Assembly: GCA_900315595.1 (NCBI GenBank)
Contig: OMZQ01000005.1
Coordinates: 1 to 64,000, forward strand
DNA from: an uncultured Eubacteriales bacterium
GTDB taxonomy: Bacteria > Bacillota > Clostridia > Oscillospirales > Oscillospiraceae
DNA length: 64,000 nucleotides
Reading direction: 5' to 3'
This document shows, in pieces, positions 43,791 through 53,080 of this stretch. A program made the translations under genes and the position numbers. A model generated the notes under the pieces. It was not told where the DNA came from, did no database searches, and worked only from the letters and a program-made list of their open reading frames with translations. How positions within the stretch are numbered: position 1 is the first letter of the stretch; each line of letters begins with the position of its first letter.

Positions 43791-44609
43791 TTGAAGCAGC
43801 TTTCTACCCAGGAGCTCCGCGCCGAGCAGTTGATGATTCTCGACACGATCGACGCCTTTTGCCGGGAACACAATTTGCGCTATTTTCTCCATGCCGGGAC
43901 GCTGATCGGAGCGGTTCGCCATCATGGCTATATCCCCTGGGATGACGATATTGATCTCGGAATGCCTCGCGCGGATTTTGAACGCTTCCTGGCTGAGTTT
44001 CCGCAAACCGGCCCCTTCCGGGTCGTACACGCCGGCAACACGCCCGGCTACTATCTGGCTTCTGCAAAGGTTATCTCCGAACGGACGGTATTGATCGAAC
44101 AGGTTGTGGATCCGATTCCCCTTGGGGTTTTTGTGGATCTGTTTCCGCTTGATGCGATCCCGGATTCTGAGGCCGGTCTCAACCGGCTGAATCTCAGCCT
44201 GATCGTACCCCGGAATCTGCTGCTGCTCAAGAATACGCTTCGCAGCAGTTCCCGGTCTGCGTTGAAGAACGCGGTGCTCCGGGCGTCTCAGCTCCTGCTC
44301 CGTCCGATCCCGACGCGATTTCTGCTCCGCCGGATTGATCGCCGCTCCCGCTCCTGCAACGGCAAGCCGCACTGCAGCCGATTGGCGTGTATCTGCGCTT
44401 TTACCTATGGCAAACGGGAGGTGTTCCCCGGTACCGACTATAAAGAAGCGGCTGAATTGCCCTTTGAGGGCAAGCTTTATTCCGCCCCGATCGGGTATCA
44501 CAGCGTTTTGTCGCGTATGTACGGAGACTATATGAAGCTTCCGCCCGCGGAAAAACAGGTGACGCACCATGATTTCACCGCCTATTGGAGAAAGGATCAT
44601 ACAGAATGA
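43791..44609 (+). CDS. licD: LicD-family phosphotransferase
   Basis: A 272-aa LicD-type nucleotidyltransferase-fold enzyme that transfers a phospho-substituent (phosphocholine, ribitol phosphate or similar) from a CDP donor to a glycan. The signature is HAGTLIGAVRHHGYIPWDD, followed by DDIDLGMPRADFERFL with the metal-binding Asp pair. The C-terminal TDYKEAAELPFEG, KLYSAPIGYHSVLSRMYGDY is also typical. GGAGGG at 43778-43783 favours the TTG at 43791 over an ATG five codons upstream that contains the ribosome site. The cytidylyltransferase gene overlaps its stop, so donor synthesis and transfer are coupled. Confidence 0.9.
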   Translation: MKQLSTQELRAEQLMILDTIDAFCREHNLRYFLHAGTLIGAVRHHGYIPWDDDIDLGMPRADFERFLAEFPQTGPFRVVHAGNTPGYYLASAKVISERTVLIEQVVDPIPLGVFVDLFPLDAIPDSEAGLNRLNLSLIVPRNLLLLKNTLRSSSRSALKNAVLRASQLLLRPIPTRFLLRRIDRRSRSCNGKPHCSRLACICAFTYGKREVFPGTDYKEAAELPFEGKLYSAPIGYHSVLSRMYGDYMKLPPAEKQVTHHDFTAYWRKDHTE

Positions 44610-45322
44610 ACATTGCAATCATCATCGCAGCCGGTTCCGGCTCCAGAATGCGGCAGGATATTCCGAAGCAGTTTATCCACGTCTATGACAAGCCCGTCCT
44701 GTTCTACACCATGGAGGGCTTTCAGAAGCATCCTCTGATCGACGCGATTGAGGTCGTCTGTCTCAGCGGCTGGGAGAACATGGTCTGGGCCTATGCCAAG
44801 CAGTTCAACGTCACGAAGCTGCAATGGGTCGTTCCCGGCGGCAGCACCTGTCAGGAGTCCATCCGCAACGGCGTTTACCATCTGGAAGGGATCGCCGCCC
44901 CGGAAGACACCGTTGTGATCCACGACGGCATCCGTCCCCTGATTGACGAATCCGTTCTCACAGACGTGATCGAAAAATGCAGGCTGCACGGCAATGCCGT
45001 TACCTCTCTGCCCTATAATGAGCAGATCTTTATCGTGGACGATGAATACTCCACCGTCCGCTACATTCCCCGCGAGACCTTGCGCCGCGTCTCCACCCCC
45101 CAGGCTTATCGCTTTGATCTGCTTGACGAAAAGTATCACGAGGCCTTTGAAAAGGAGATCGGCATCTACGGCTCGTCCTATACCAACACGATGATGGTCG
45201 AGCTCGGCGTTCGGCTGTACTTTGCCGCCGGCTCCGACAGGAACATCAAGCTGACCACACCTGCCGACCTGGAGCTGTTCAAGGCCTATCTGGACTCTGA
45301 CAGGTCCAACTGGCTGAAATAA
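44606..45322 (+). CDS. IspD/TarI-family cytidylyltransferase
   Basis: A 238-aa enzyme that joins CMP to a sugar-alcohol phosphate. IAIIIAAGSGSRMRQDIPKQ is the CTP-binding loop, with VVPGGSTCQESIRNG, VVIHDGIRPLIDESV and IKLTTPADLELFKAYL at the end. IspD itself acts in isoprenoid synthesis and TarI makes CDP-ribitol. The LicD neighbour and the ATGA overlap with it point to a polyol-phosphate donor for the polysaccharide rather than IspD. A separate true ispD is expected elsewhere in the genome. Substrate assignment is inference. Confidence 0.85.
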   Translation: MNIAIIIAAGSGSRMRQDIPKQFIHVYDKPVLFYTMEGFQKHPLIDAIEVVCLSGWENMVWAYAKQFNVTKLQWVVPGGSTCQESIRNGVYHLEGIAAPEDTVVIHDGIRPLIDESVLTDVIEKCRLHGNAVTSLPYNEQIFIVDDEYSTVRYIPRETLRRVSTPQAYRFDLLDEKYHEAFEKEIGIYGSSYTNTMMVELGVRLYFAAGSDRNIKLTTPADLELFKAYLDSDRSNWLK

Positions 45323-45333
45323 AGGGAATGAAT

Positions 45334-46392
45334 ATGAAGCTCTACGATCATCCGCTCTACCGCGCGGACGTTTCCGCCGTTGCCGCGCTTCCGCTTCCGT
45401 GGGAGACGCTGCGGGATCGCAGCCTTCTGATCAGCGGTGCAACCGGCCTGATCGGACGGCTTCTGACGGACGTCCTTTTGTTGAAGAACCGAGAAGGTCT
45501 CGGATGCGTCCTCTATTGCCTGACCCGCGATCCGGATTCTGCCGTGGCGCTGTTTCCGGCCGATGCGGCCGAATACGGCCTTCGTCTGCTCGCGTGTGAC
45601 GTGAATCGGCCTCTTGCGCTGCCGTCCACGCTCCGCGCAGACTACGTGCTGCATCTTGCCTCGAATACCCATCCCCGCCAGTACGCGACTCTGCCGGTTT
45701 CGACGATCACGACCAATCTGCTTGGTGCGATGCGTCTTCTGGACTATGCAAGGGACGTTTCCGCGAAACGGTTTCTGTTTGCCTCCTCGAATGAGATCTA
45801 CGGCGAGAACCGCAGCGATCGGGACTTGTTTGCCGAGGACGATTGCGGCTATCTTGACTGCAACACCCTGCGTGCCGGATATGCGGAAAGCAAACGCTGC
45901 ACCGAAGCCCTCTGCCAGGCCTACCGTTCCGAATACGGGCTTGGGGTCGTGATTGCCCGACTGACCCGTTCTTTCGGACCGACGATTCGGATGGATGACA
46001 GCAAGGCGGCCAGCCAATTTATGAAAAAGGCCCTGGCAGGGGAGGACGTCGTGCTGAAATCCGAGGGGACCCAGTATTATTCCTACACCTACGCGCCCGA
46101 CGCGGTTTCCGGCCTGCTCACCGTTCTGCTGCTCGGCGTCAACGGAGAGGCCTACAACGTGGCTGACACCTCCTGCGACGTTCGCTTGCGCAGCCTCGCG
46201 CAGATGTTTGCCGATGCAGCCGGAACAAAGCTCCGCTTTGAGCTTCCCGACACGGTTGAGGCCGCAGGCTTCAGCCGCGCAACCAAGGCGAGACTGGACG
46301 GGGCGAAGCTCCGAAGCTTAGGCTGGCGCCCCATGTACGGCCTCGAAGCGGCGGTGCAGAGGACCTGCCGCATCCTCAAAGACTGTGATTAA
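45334..46392 (+). CDS. NAD-dependent epimerase/dehydratase (extended SDR)
   Basis: A 352-aa extended SDR with the Gly-rich loop LLISGATGLIGRLLTDVLLL, ADYVLHLASNTHPRQYA, FLFASSNEIYGEN (catalytic Ser/Thr strand) and the catalytic YAESK within LRAGYAESKRCTEALC. RLTRSFGPTIRMDDSKA and YSYTYAPDAVSG are typical of dTDP/UDP/CDP-sugar enzymes. The start at the second ATG gives AAAGGG a 7-nt spacing. Pairing of this SDR with LicD and the IspD/TarI-like gene is a recurring Firmicutes cassette; it may form or alter the CDP-linked precursor. Confidence 0.88.
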   Translation: MKLYDHPLYRADVSAVAALPLPWETLRDRSLLISGATGLIGRLLTDVLLLKNREGLGCVLYCLTRDPDSAVALFPADAAEYGLRLLACDVNRPLALPSTLRADYVLHLASNTHPRQYATLPVSTITTNLLGAMRLLDYARDVSAKRFLFASSNEIYGENRSDRDLFAEDDCGYLDCNTLRAGYAESKRCTEALCQAYRSEYGLGVVIARLTRSFGPTIRMDDSKAASQFMKKALAGEDVVLKSEGTQYYSYTYAPDAVSGLLTVLLLGVNGEAYNVADTSCDVRLRSLAQMFADAAGTKLRFELPDTVEAAGFSRATKARLDGAKLRSLGWRPMYGLEAAVQRTCRILKDCD

Positions 46393-46951
46393 CGCCGTTA
46401 TTCGGGTCGTTTACCGCCTGTATCTGTTCTGCGTGCAGATCGGACCGCGCTGGCTCCTGATTCTTGCCGCGTTCGGATCATCGCTCGGTCTCCTGCTTCG
46501 GCGGCGGGTCGGGCGCGGACTGGTCTTGCAGCGCAGAGCTCTTTGCCAATGGATGCTCTGGTTTTACCTTGCGTTTATCCTGATCCAAACCGTCTTCTCC
46601 CGGCGCGTCCTCTTTGGTGCGGACGCTCCGCTTGCGGAGCGGATCGATCTGCGGGTCTTTTCCTCATGGGGGGATAAGCTCACCTATAATATCGACACGC
46701 GCATGGAATTTGCGCTGAATCTTCTGCTCCTTCTTCCGGTCGGACGACTCTGGCGTCCGTCCTTGCAGAAGCCGTTTTGGATGCTGTTCGTCTTTGGTAC
46801 GCTGCTTTCGCTTGGGATCGAGTCGTCCCAGCTCCTTCTGCGCATCGGGTATTTTGAGATCGCGGATTTCGTGGAAAACGTGATCGGTCTTTGTATCGGC
46901 TTCGGTCTGTATCTGCTCCGGGAGCGACGCCTCTGCCGGAAACACGCATAA
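46385..46951 (+). CDS. VanZ-family membrane protein
   Basis: A 188-aa protein with four to five membrane helices and the VanZ pattern: MLWFYLAFILIQTVFSR, the loop NIDTRMEFALNLLLLLPVGR (Asn-x-x-x-Phe-x-Pro type signature), then FGTLLSLGIESSQLLLRIGY and the D-x-x-x-N pair in IADFVENVIGLCIGFGLYLL. Function is uncertain; relatives affect glycopeptide tolerance and often end exopolysaccharide operons. It starts at a GTG within the previous gene's last codons and is the last gene before the terminator. Confidence 0.85.
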   Translation: MINAVIRVVYRLYLFCVQIGPRWLLILAAFGSSLGLLLRRRVGRGLVLQRRALCQWMLWFYLAFILIQTVFSRRVLFGADAPLAERIDLRVFSSWGDKLTYNIDTRMEFALNLLLLLPVGRLWRPSLQKPFWMLFVFGTLLSLGIESSQLLLRIGYFEIADFVENVIGLCIGFGLYLLRERRLCRKHA

Positions 46952-47000
46952 GAAAGCTGCCCCGCACGGTTCTTTGATTCCGTGCGGGACAGCTTTCTTT
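46950..47000. terminator. Bidirectional terminator closing the polysaccharide locus
   Basis: AAGAAAGCTGCCCCGCACGG pairs with CCGTGCGGGACAGCTTTCTT with one mismatch and a 10-nt loop. T-rich sequence flanks both sides. It separates convergent VanZ and the NTP_transf_5-type gene. Confidence 0.9.
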
Positions 47001-47001
47001 G

Positions 47002-48207
47002 CTACAGGCCAAGCTCATCGAGCTGGGCGTGGACTGCATCCACGTTTTTCTGAGAGGCAGTGAACAAGCTGTTGACGACGTTGAGCTTGAACTGCTTGTT
47101 TTTGGTCTTGACCAGACGGGCAATCCACGCGTAGGGGAGGAGCCATGGCCTTCCGCGAAGATAGCGGTAGCGCTCAAGAGAGGACAGGTGACGATAGGAG
47201 GGGAAAAGCAGGGTGCGCCCCACCTTAAGCTTTGAGCGGGTCAGAGACTCATCCGCCCCGCGCTGGACGCGCTCAAGCTCGTTAACCTTGCTGGAGGAGT
47301 TTTCCAGACCGAAAACACCGTAGTCGAATATGTTTGCCGTGACCGTCTCATAGAGCTCCTGCCGCAGCGGGGGCTTGACCAGGGGAGCGGACACACCGAA
47401 CCAGGTCTCGCAAAGAGACAGGCAGCTCTGCGTGAAGCGCAGAAGGCCGATTCGCTCCGCATCCGTGCGGATACGCCCCCAGTCGAACCGATCAGGGAAG
47501 CGGTGCATCAGCATTGCCAGATCGTAAAACTGCCGGAACCCGACGCCTCTTCCGCGAAAATGTTTGGAGATGTGGACGATCAGATAGAGAAAGCAGAAGT
47601 TCGGGTCCAGCAGACGCTCACAGGTTCCTTCCCGGCCCGAAGAGCGTTCCCACAGTTCTTCAAAGTAGGCGACACGGGCCTCGTTCTCATCCTCATTCGG
47701 ACGAAGCAGATACTGCTGTAATTCGTAGAGGATGCCATGATCGGAATACTTCCACTCGTCGGCGGACCACTGCTTGACGACGAAACCGATTTCACACAGG
47801 GCGCTGCGAATTGCCTCGCGATCCTCCGCACGGATGATCACGTCGAGATCGGACATCGTTCGAAGCAGCGGCTCCGGGTAGGCCTCCGCGATGGTCAGCC
47901 CCTTGAAGGGGAGATAGGGCAGCCCAAGTGAATCGACCGCCTGGGAGAACCGGAGATAGGAGACGACGCGGTTCATGGAATTCTGAACGGTTGAGCCGAA
48001 GACCTGAAGAAACTGGGGATAGACTGCTGCTCCTTCGGCAGATGCAAGCATCTGGTTCTGCACCTGGGCGTAGACGATGCCGGTCAGCTTGTGATGCTGA
48101 GCTATTTGCAGGAGCTCATTCCAGTCCACGTGATCCGGAACGGCAGTCTCGGTCTGGTGAAGATAATCCCGCAGGATTTGTAAGAAGAAGGAATGGGTTG
48201 GCGTCAC
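47002..48207 (-). CDS. NTP_transf_5-type nucleotidyltransferase-fold protein
   Basis: A 401-aa protein of the 'uncharacterised nucleotidyltransferase' family found in capsule and peptide clusters. The core is LPYLPFKGLTIAEAYPEPLL and RTMSDLDVIIRAEDREAIRS, where SDLDV supplies the metal-binding Asp pair. The C-terminal half is helical with HISKHFRGRGVGFRQFYDLA. GAGGTG is placed for the GTG at 48207, giving VTPTHS as the N-terminus; the reading frame extends 12 codons upstream without a ribosome site. It faces the polysaccharide operon and probably modifies the same surface structure, but its substrate is unknown. Confidence 0.82.
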   Translation of the reverse strand: MTPTHSFFLQILRDYLHQTETAVPDHVDWNELLQIAQHHKLTGIVYAQVQNQMLASAEGAAVYPQFLQVFGSTVQNSMNRVVSYLRFSQAVDSLGLPYLPFKGLTIAEAYPEPLLRTMSDLDVIIRAEDREAIRSALCEIGFVVKQWSADEWKYSDHGILYELQQYLLRPNEDENEARVAYFEELWERSSGREGTCERLLDPNFCFLYLIVHISKHFRGRGVGFRQFYDLAMLMHRFPDRFDWGRIRTDAERIGLLRFTQSCLSLCETWFGVSAPLVKPPLRQELYETVTANIFDYGVFGLENSSSKVNELERVQRGADESLTRSKLKVGRTLLFPSYRHLSSLERYRYLRGRPWLLPYAWIARLVKTKNKQFKLNVVNSLFTASQKNVDAVHAQLDELGL

Positions 48208-48282
48208 GGACAAACACCTCGTTTCTGCCTGTAATTCTATCATATTTTTTCAATTATTCAACCTTTTTTCTCAGCGTGAGTG

Positions 48283-48311
48283 TGGACATTTCAGGAAGAA
48301 TCTGATATAAT
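48283..48311 (+). promoter_or_regulatory. Promoter of pepD
   Basis: TGGACA and a perfect TATAAT are 17 nt apart, 31 nt before the pepD ATG. It is divergent from the NTP_transf_5-type gene. Confidence 0.7.
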
Positions 48312-48342
48312 GACAAAAATACCAAATTACAGGAGGCATTTC

Positions 48343-49791
48343 ATGGAAAAGCGTGTTTTGGAAGGAATCCAGCCCGAACGGGCGATGTATTATTTTGAAG
48401 AGCTCTGCGCCATCCCGCACGGCTCCACCAACACGAAGCAGGTCAGCGACTGGCTGGTCAGCTTCGCCAAGGACCACGGCCTGCGGTATTATCAGGACGA
48501 GGCCAACAACGTCGTCATTTACAAGGACGGCTCCGTCGGTTACGAGCATCATCCCTCCGTTATTCTCCAGGGCCACATGGATATGGTCGCTGAAAAGACC
48601 AAGGACAGTCCCATTGATTTCACGAAGGACGGTCTTGATCTCCGCACCGACGGCGAAAACATCTGGGCCAACGGCACCACTCTGGGCGGCGACGACGGCA
48701 TTGCCGTGGCATACGCCCTGGCGATCCTCGAATCCGACTCGATCCCCCACCCGCCGCTGGAGTGTGTGTTCACCGTGGATGAGGAGATCGGCATGCTTGG
48801 AGCTGCCGCGCTCGATACCTCCGTGCTCCAGGGCAAGATCCTGATCAACTGCGACTCCGAGGACGAGGGCATTCTGACCGTGAGCTGCGCCGGCGGCGCG
48901 ACCTCCGGCCTGCACCTGCCGGTCAAGTCCGACAAGGTCGAGGGCAAGGGAATTCATATCTACGTGGATGGCCTTCAGGGCGGTCACAGCGGCGCGGAGA
49001 TCAACAAGGGCCGTGCAAACTCCAATAAGGTGATGGGTGAGCTTCTGCAGCGCCTGCTCCGCACCCTGCCTTACCGCCTTGTATACGTCCGCGGCGGCCA
49101 GAAGGACAACGCGATTCCGCGTTATACGATGGCAAAGGTCATTGTGGCCGAGAACCGTCTGGACGACGCCCTGGCTGCGATCAAGAAGATCGGCGACGAC
49201 CTGCTCGGGACCCTGCCTGCGCAGGAAACCGGCGCGAAGATCTACTGTGAAAGCTGCGTCTGCCGCGGTCACGCAATGACCATCGCCTCCACACGCGCTG
49301 CGATCGGTCTGCTGACGGACGTTCCCAACGGCGTCCAGGCCATGAGCAAGGATATCGACGGCCTGGTTCAGACCTCTCTGAATCTCGGCATTCTCAAGAC
49401 CGAGGGCGGCGAGGTCAGCATGACCTTCTCCGTCCGCAGCTCCGTCAATACCGAGAAGCTCGCCCTGATCGAGACCCTGAAGCAGACCGGCGAGAAGTAC
49501 GGCGCCTCCTACACCGAGAGCGGCGCTTACCCCGCCTGGGAGTACCAGAAGGAATCCCACCTGCGCGACGTCATGGTCCGCACCTTCGAACGCATGTACG
49601 GACGCGAGCCGGTCGTGGAGGCCATTCACGCCGGTTTGGAGTGCGGCCTTTTCTCCGACAAGATCAAGGGTCTGGACTGCGTTTCCTTCGGCCCCGATAT
49701 GAAGGATATCCACACCACCCGCGAGCAGTTGAACGTGGCTTCCGCCGCACGCACCTGGGACTATCTTCTGGCTGTCCTCGAGCAGCTGTAA
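48343..49791 (+). CDS. pepD: Aminoacyl-histidine dipeptidase (M20 family)
   Basis: A 482-aa di-zinc dipeptidase that hydrolyses Xaa-His and other dipeptides in the cytoplasm. Metal and catalytic elements are VILQGHMDMVAEKTKDS (zinc His and catalytic Asp), TTLGGDDGIAVAYALAIL (bridging Asp), FTVDEEIGMLGA (general-base Glu) and INCDSEDEG. A late His appears in EAIHAGLECGLF. AGGAGG 8 nt before the ATG at 48343 sets the start. It could supply histidine for the hut operon further along, although the two are not adjacent. The MATE and ABC genes follow closely. Confidence 0.94.
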   Translation: MEKRVLEGIQPERAMYYFEELCAIPHGSTNTKQVSDWLVSFAKDHGLRYYQDEANNVVIYKDGSVGYEHHPSVILQGHMDMVAEKTKDSPIDFTKDGLDLRTDGENIWANGTTLGGDDGIAVAYALAILESDSIPHPPLECVFTVDEEIGMLGAAALDTSVLQGKILINCDSEDEGILTVSCAGGATSGLHLPVKSDKVEGKGIHIYVDGLQGGHSGAEINKGRANSNKVMGELLQRLLRTLPYRLVYVRGGQKDNAIPRYTMAKVIVAENRLDDALAAIKKIGDDLLGTLPAQETGAKIYCESCVCRGHAMTIASTRAAIGLLTDVPNGVQAMSKDIDGLVQTSLNLGILKTEGGEVSMTFSVRSSVNTEKLALIETLKQTGEKYGASYTESGAYPAWEYQKESHLRDVMVRTFERMYGREPVVEAIHAGLECGLFSDKIKGLDCVSFGPDMKDIHTTREQLNVASAARTWDYLLAVLEQL

Positions 49792-49818
49792 GCCCGTTTG
49801 TCCCATTCTGATACCGAC

Positions 49819-51207
49819 ATGAATCGATCCCGCTATATAGGAGATCGTCGGTTCTACCGTCTGGCACTGGCCGTTGCCGTGCCGATCATGATTCAGAACG
49901 GCATCACGAATTTCGTGAGCATGCTCGACAACATCATGGTCGGCCGGCTCGGCACGGTCGAGATGACCGGCGTTTCCATTGGCAACAGCCTGATTTTCGT
50001 TTTCAACCTTGCCGTTTTCGGAGCCGTCTCCGGCGCCGGTATCTTCGGTGCGCAGTTTTTCGGCAAGGGCGATACGGACGGCGTCCGCTATGCCTTCCGG
50101 TACAAGGTTTTGGAGGGTATTCTTCTGCTTGCCTTGGGCTGCGGTATTTTCCTCGGCTTCGGCAGACCGCTGATCCGGCTGTTTTTGCAGGGCGAGGGCG
50201 ACGTGACCGACATCGAGGGCAGCTTGCACTTCGGCTGGCGCTACGTAAAGATTATGCTCATCGGCTTGCCGGCCTTCGTGCTGGTTCAGTGCTACGCCGG
50301 CTCCCTGCGCGAGACCGGCCAGACCGTCCTGCCGATGGCTGCGGGTCTTGCTTCCGTTGGCGTCAATTTCGTCTTCAACTGGCTGCTGATCTTCGGCAAG
50401 CTCGGCTTTCCGCGTCTGGGCTCTGACGGCGCTGCGATCGCGACCGTTCTCTCCCGCTACGTGGAGGCCGGCATCGTGATGATCGCCACCCACCGCCGAG
50501 CGGACCGATATCCCTTCATCCGCGGCGCGTGGCGGAGCCTGCGCATCCCCCGCAAGCTGGCAGGGGAGATCACGAAGAAGGGCATGCCTCTGATCTTCAA
50601 TGAGACTCTCTGGGCCCTGGGCCAGACCCTTTTGGTGCAGAGCTATTCCATTCGCGGCTATGAAGTCGTCTCCGCCACGAACATTGCCTTTACCCTCGGA
50701 AACGTGTTCAGCGTCTCCTTCATGGCAATGGGCAATGCAATCGGCATTCTGGTCGGACAGCAACTCGGCGCGGGCGAGATCGAGCGTGCGAAGGAGACGG
50801 ACAGCAGGCTGATCGCCTTCTCGCTTGCCATCAGCGCCGTCTTCGGCTGCATGATGGCTGCTGCAAGCCGTTTCTTTCCGAATATCTACAACACCGAACC
50901 CGGCGTTCGCACTCTGGCGTCCAGCTTTATTCTGATCAACGCCTGTCTGATGCCGGTACATGCTTATTCCAACGCCGCCTATTTTACCCTCCGCTCCGGC
51001 GGAAAGACCTACGTGACCTTCCTCTTTGACAGTTTCTTTTCGTGCGTCGTGGTCGCGCCGACGGCCTACTGTCTTTCCAGGTTCACAAGTCTTCCCATCG
51101 TGCCGCTGTTCCTCTGCTGTCAGGGCGTGGAGCTGGTGAAGTGCCTCATCGGCTATTTCATGATCCGCAGCGGAGTCTGGATCCAAAATATCGTAAAGGA
51201 TAATTAA
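49819..51207 (+). CDS. MATE-family efflux protein
   Basis: A 462-aa multidrug/toxin export protein with about 12 helices in two homologous halves: AVAVPIMIQNGITNFVSMLD and NIMVGRLGTVEMTGVSIGN open the first half, and GYEVVSATNIAFTLGNVFSV and MAMGNAIGILVGQQLGAGE open the second. It is driven by proton or sodium gradient in the family. The ATG at 49819 lacks a clear ribosome site; a TTG at 49798 is an alternative. It lies between pepD and an ABC exporter with gaps of 27 and 3 nt. Confidence 0.9.
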   Translation: MNRSRYIGDRRFYRLALAVAVPIMIQNGITNFVSMLDNIMVGRLGTVEMTGVSIGNSLIFVFNLAVFGAVSGAGIFGAQFFGKGDTDGVRYAFRYKVLEGILLLALGCGIFLGFGRPLIRLFLQGEGDVTDIEGSLHFGWRYVKIMLIGLPAFVLVQCYAGSLRETGQTVLPMAAGLASVGVNFVFNWLLIFGKLGFPRLGSDGAAIATVLSRYVEAGIVMIATHRRADRYPFIRGAWRSLRIPRKLAGEITKKGMPLIFNETLWALGQTLLVQSYSIRGYEVVSATNIAFTLGNVFSVSFMAMGNAIGILVGQQLGAGEIERAKETDSRLIAFSLAISAVFGCMMAAASRFFPNIYNTEPGVRTLASSFILINACLMPVHAYSNAAYFTLRSGGKTYVTFLFDSFFSCVVVAPTAYCLSRFTSLPIVPLFLCCQGVELVKCLIGYFMIRSGVWIQNIVKDN

Positions 51208-51210
51208 ACC

Positions 51211-52977
51211 ATGACAAACCGTGACACCGCCTATTACCGCAGCCACAACCTGCTTCGCGTCTTCCTGAGCTATTTCAAGCCCCACAAGAAGCTCTTTGCC
51301 GTGGATCTGTCCTGCGCGATTCTGGTCGCCGCCATCGACCTTGCCTTTCCGCTGGTCACGCGCCACGCTCTGTATAAGCTGCTTCCGAACGCGAGTTACC
51401 GCCCTTTCTTCCTGTTGATGGGCGTCATGCTCCTGTGCTATCTTCTGCGCTCGTTTTTGCAGTTCGTGATCGCCTATTGGGGACACACCTTCGGCATTCG
51501 CGTGGAGGCCGATATCCGCGAGGACCTGTTCTCGCACATGCAGTATTTGAGCTTTGAATACTACGATCGCAACCGTACCGGCCAGATGATGAGCCGCCTG
51601 ACCTCCGACCTGTTTGAAATCACGGAGCTGGCCCACCACGGCCCGGAGGATCTGGTGACCTCCATCCTGACGGTCATCGGCGCAATGATCATTATGTTCA
51701 CGGTCCAGTGGAAGCTGGCCCTCGTCGTTGCAATGACCTTTCCGATCTGCCTTTCCGTGGTGATCCTGCGGCGGCGCAGAATGGGCCGTGCCTCCAAGAT
51801 GGTCAAGCAGCGCACCGCAGCCATCAACGCCGACATCGAATCGTCCCTCTCCGGCTTCCGTACCTCCAAGGCATTTACGAACGAGGATATGGAGCTGCAC
51901 AAGTTCGAGGTCTCCAACGACCGGTTCAAGATCTCCAAGCGCGAGTTCCACCGGGAGATGGGCATTTTCCACGCCACGATGGAATTCTTCACGTCTATCC
52001 TGCACGTGACCGTGATCGCCGTGGGCGGATGGCTCATCATGCGCGGGCAGATGGACTACCGTGATATCATCACCTTCTCGCTCTATATCGCCTCCTTCGT
52101 CACGCCCATCCGCAAGATGGCGACCCTTTCCGAGACGCTGGCGAACGGCTTCGCAGGTCTCAAGCGCTTTGTGGAGATCATGCGCACCGAGCCGGGGATT
52201 CAGGATAAGCCGGACGCCTGCCCGCTTGAGCGGGTTCGCGGGGAGATCCGCCTGGAACACGTGGATTTCTCCTATCAGACCGATCTGCCGGTCCTGCACG
52301 GCGTCAGCCTGAACATTCGGGCAGGGGAGACTGTAGCTGTGGTCGGTCCCTCCGGCGGCGGCAAGACCACCCTTTGCCAGCTTATTCCGCGCTTCTATGA
52401 CGTGGACGGCGGCAGCATTACCGTGGACGGTCATGACGTCCGCGACGTCACGCAGCGCTCTCTGCACGCCAACATCGGTATCGTCCAGCAGGACGTGTTC
52501 CTCTTTGCGAATACGATCCTGGAGAATATCCGCTACGGCAGACCGGACGCAACCATGGAGGAGGTCGTTGCCGCAGCCAAACAGGCCGAAATCTACGACG
52601 ATATCATGCAGATGCCGGAGGGCTTCAACACCTACGTCGGCGAGCGTGGGACCCTGCTTTCCGGCGGTCAGAAGCAGCGCATTTCGATCGCCCGCATTTT
52701 CCTCAAAAATCCGCCGATTCTGATCCTGGACGAGGCGACCTCCGCTCTTGACAGTCTGACCGAGGCGAAGATCCAACGCGCCTTTGACAATCTTGCCAAG
52801 GGCCGTACGACTCTGATCATTGCCCACCGTCTCTCTACGATCCACGCGGCGGACCGCGTCGTGGTGATTGCCGACGGCGAGATCCGCGAAGAAGGAACAC
52901 AGAGCGAGCTGCTTGCAAAGGACGGGATTTTTGCCCGCCTCTACAAGACGCAGAATCCGGGCAGCGTGCTTGCGTGA
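51211..52977 (+). CDS. ABC exporter, fused permease and ATPase
   Basis: A 588-aa half-transporter expected to dimerise. Six-helix membrane domain covers ~20-310 (LLMGVMLLCYLLRSFLQFVI; SILTVIGAMIIMFTVQWKLA). The ATPase from ~340 has Walker A VGPSGGGKTTLCQL, Q-loop IVQQDVFLFANT, signature LSGGQKQRISIARI, Walker B ILILDEATSALDS and the H-switch IIAHRLSTI. It belongs to the MsbA/lipid A or drug exporter type; the substrate is unknown. It starts 3 nt after the MATE stop. Confidence 0.94.
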   Translation: MTNRDTAYYRSHNLLRVFLSYFKPHKKLFAVDLSCAILVAAIDLAFPLVTRHALYKLLPNASYRPFFLLMGVMLLCYLLRSFLQFVIAYWGHTFGIRVEADIREDLFSHMQYLSFEYYDRNRTGQMMSRLTSDLFEITELAHHGPEDLVTSILTVIGAMIIMFTVQWKLALVVAMTFPICLSVVILRRRRMGRASKMVKQRTAAINADIESSLSGFRTSKAFTNEDMELHKFEVSNDRFKISKREFHREMGIFHATMEFFTSILHVTVIAVGGWLIMRGQMDYRDIITFSLYIASFVTPIRKMATLSETLANGFAGLKRFVEIMRTEPGIQDKPDACPLERVRGEIRLEHVDFSYQTDLPVLHGVSLNIRAGETVAVVGPSGGGKTTLCQLIPRFYDVDGGSITVDGHDVRDVTQRSLHANIGIVQQDVFLFANTILENIRYGRPDATMEEVVAAAKQAEIYDDIMQMPEGFNTYVGERGTLLSGGQKQRISIARIFLKNPPILILDEATSALDSLTEAKIQRAFDNLAKGRTTLIIAHRLSTIHAADRVVVIADGEIREEGTQSELLAKDGIFARLYKTQNPGSVLA

Positions 52978-53013
52978 GCAGATCGATGCATCCGGTTTCG
53001 GCAGAATTCGCAG

Positions 53014-53042
53014 TTGATTTTCCAATTCAGAATTGATATAAT
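53014..53042 (+). promoter_or_regulatory. Promoter of the amino-sugar salvage operon
   Basis: TTGATT and a perfect TATAAT are separated by 17 nt, 38 nt before the ATG of the kinase gene. Confidence 0.7.
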
Positions 53043-53080
53043 ACCAAGAGTATACTATATTTGTACCTTTGGAGGAAACC

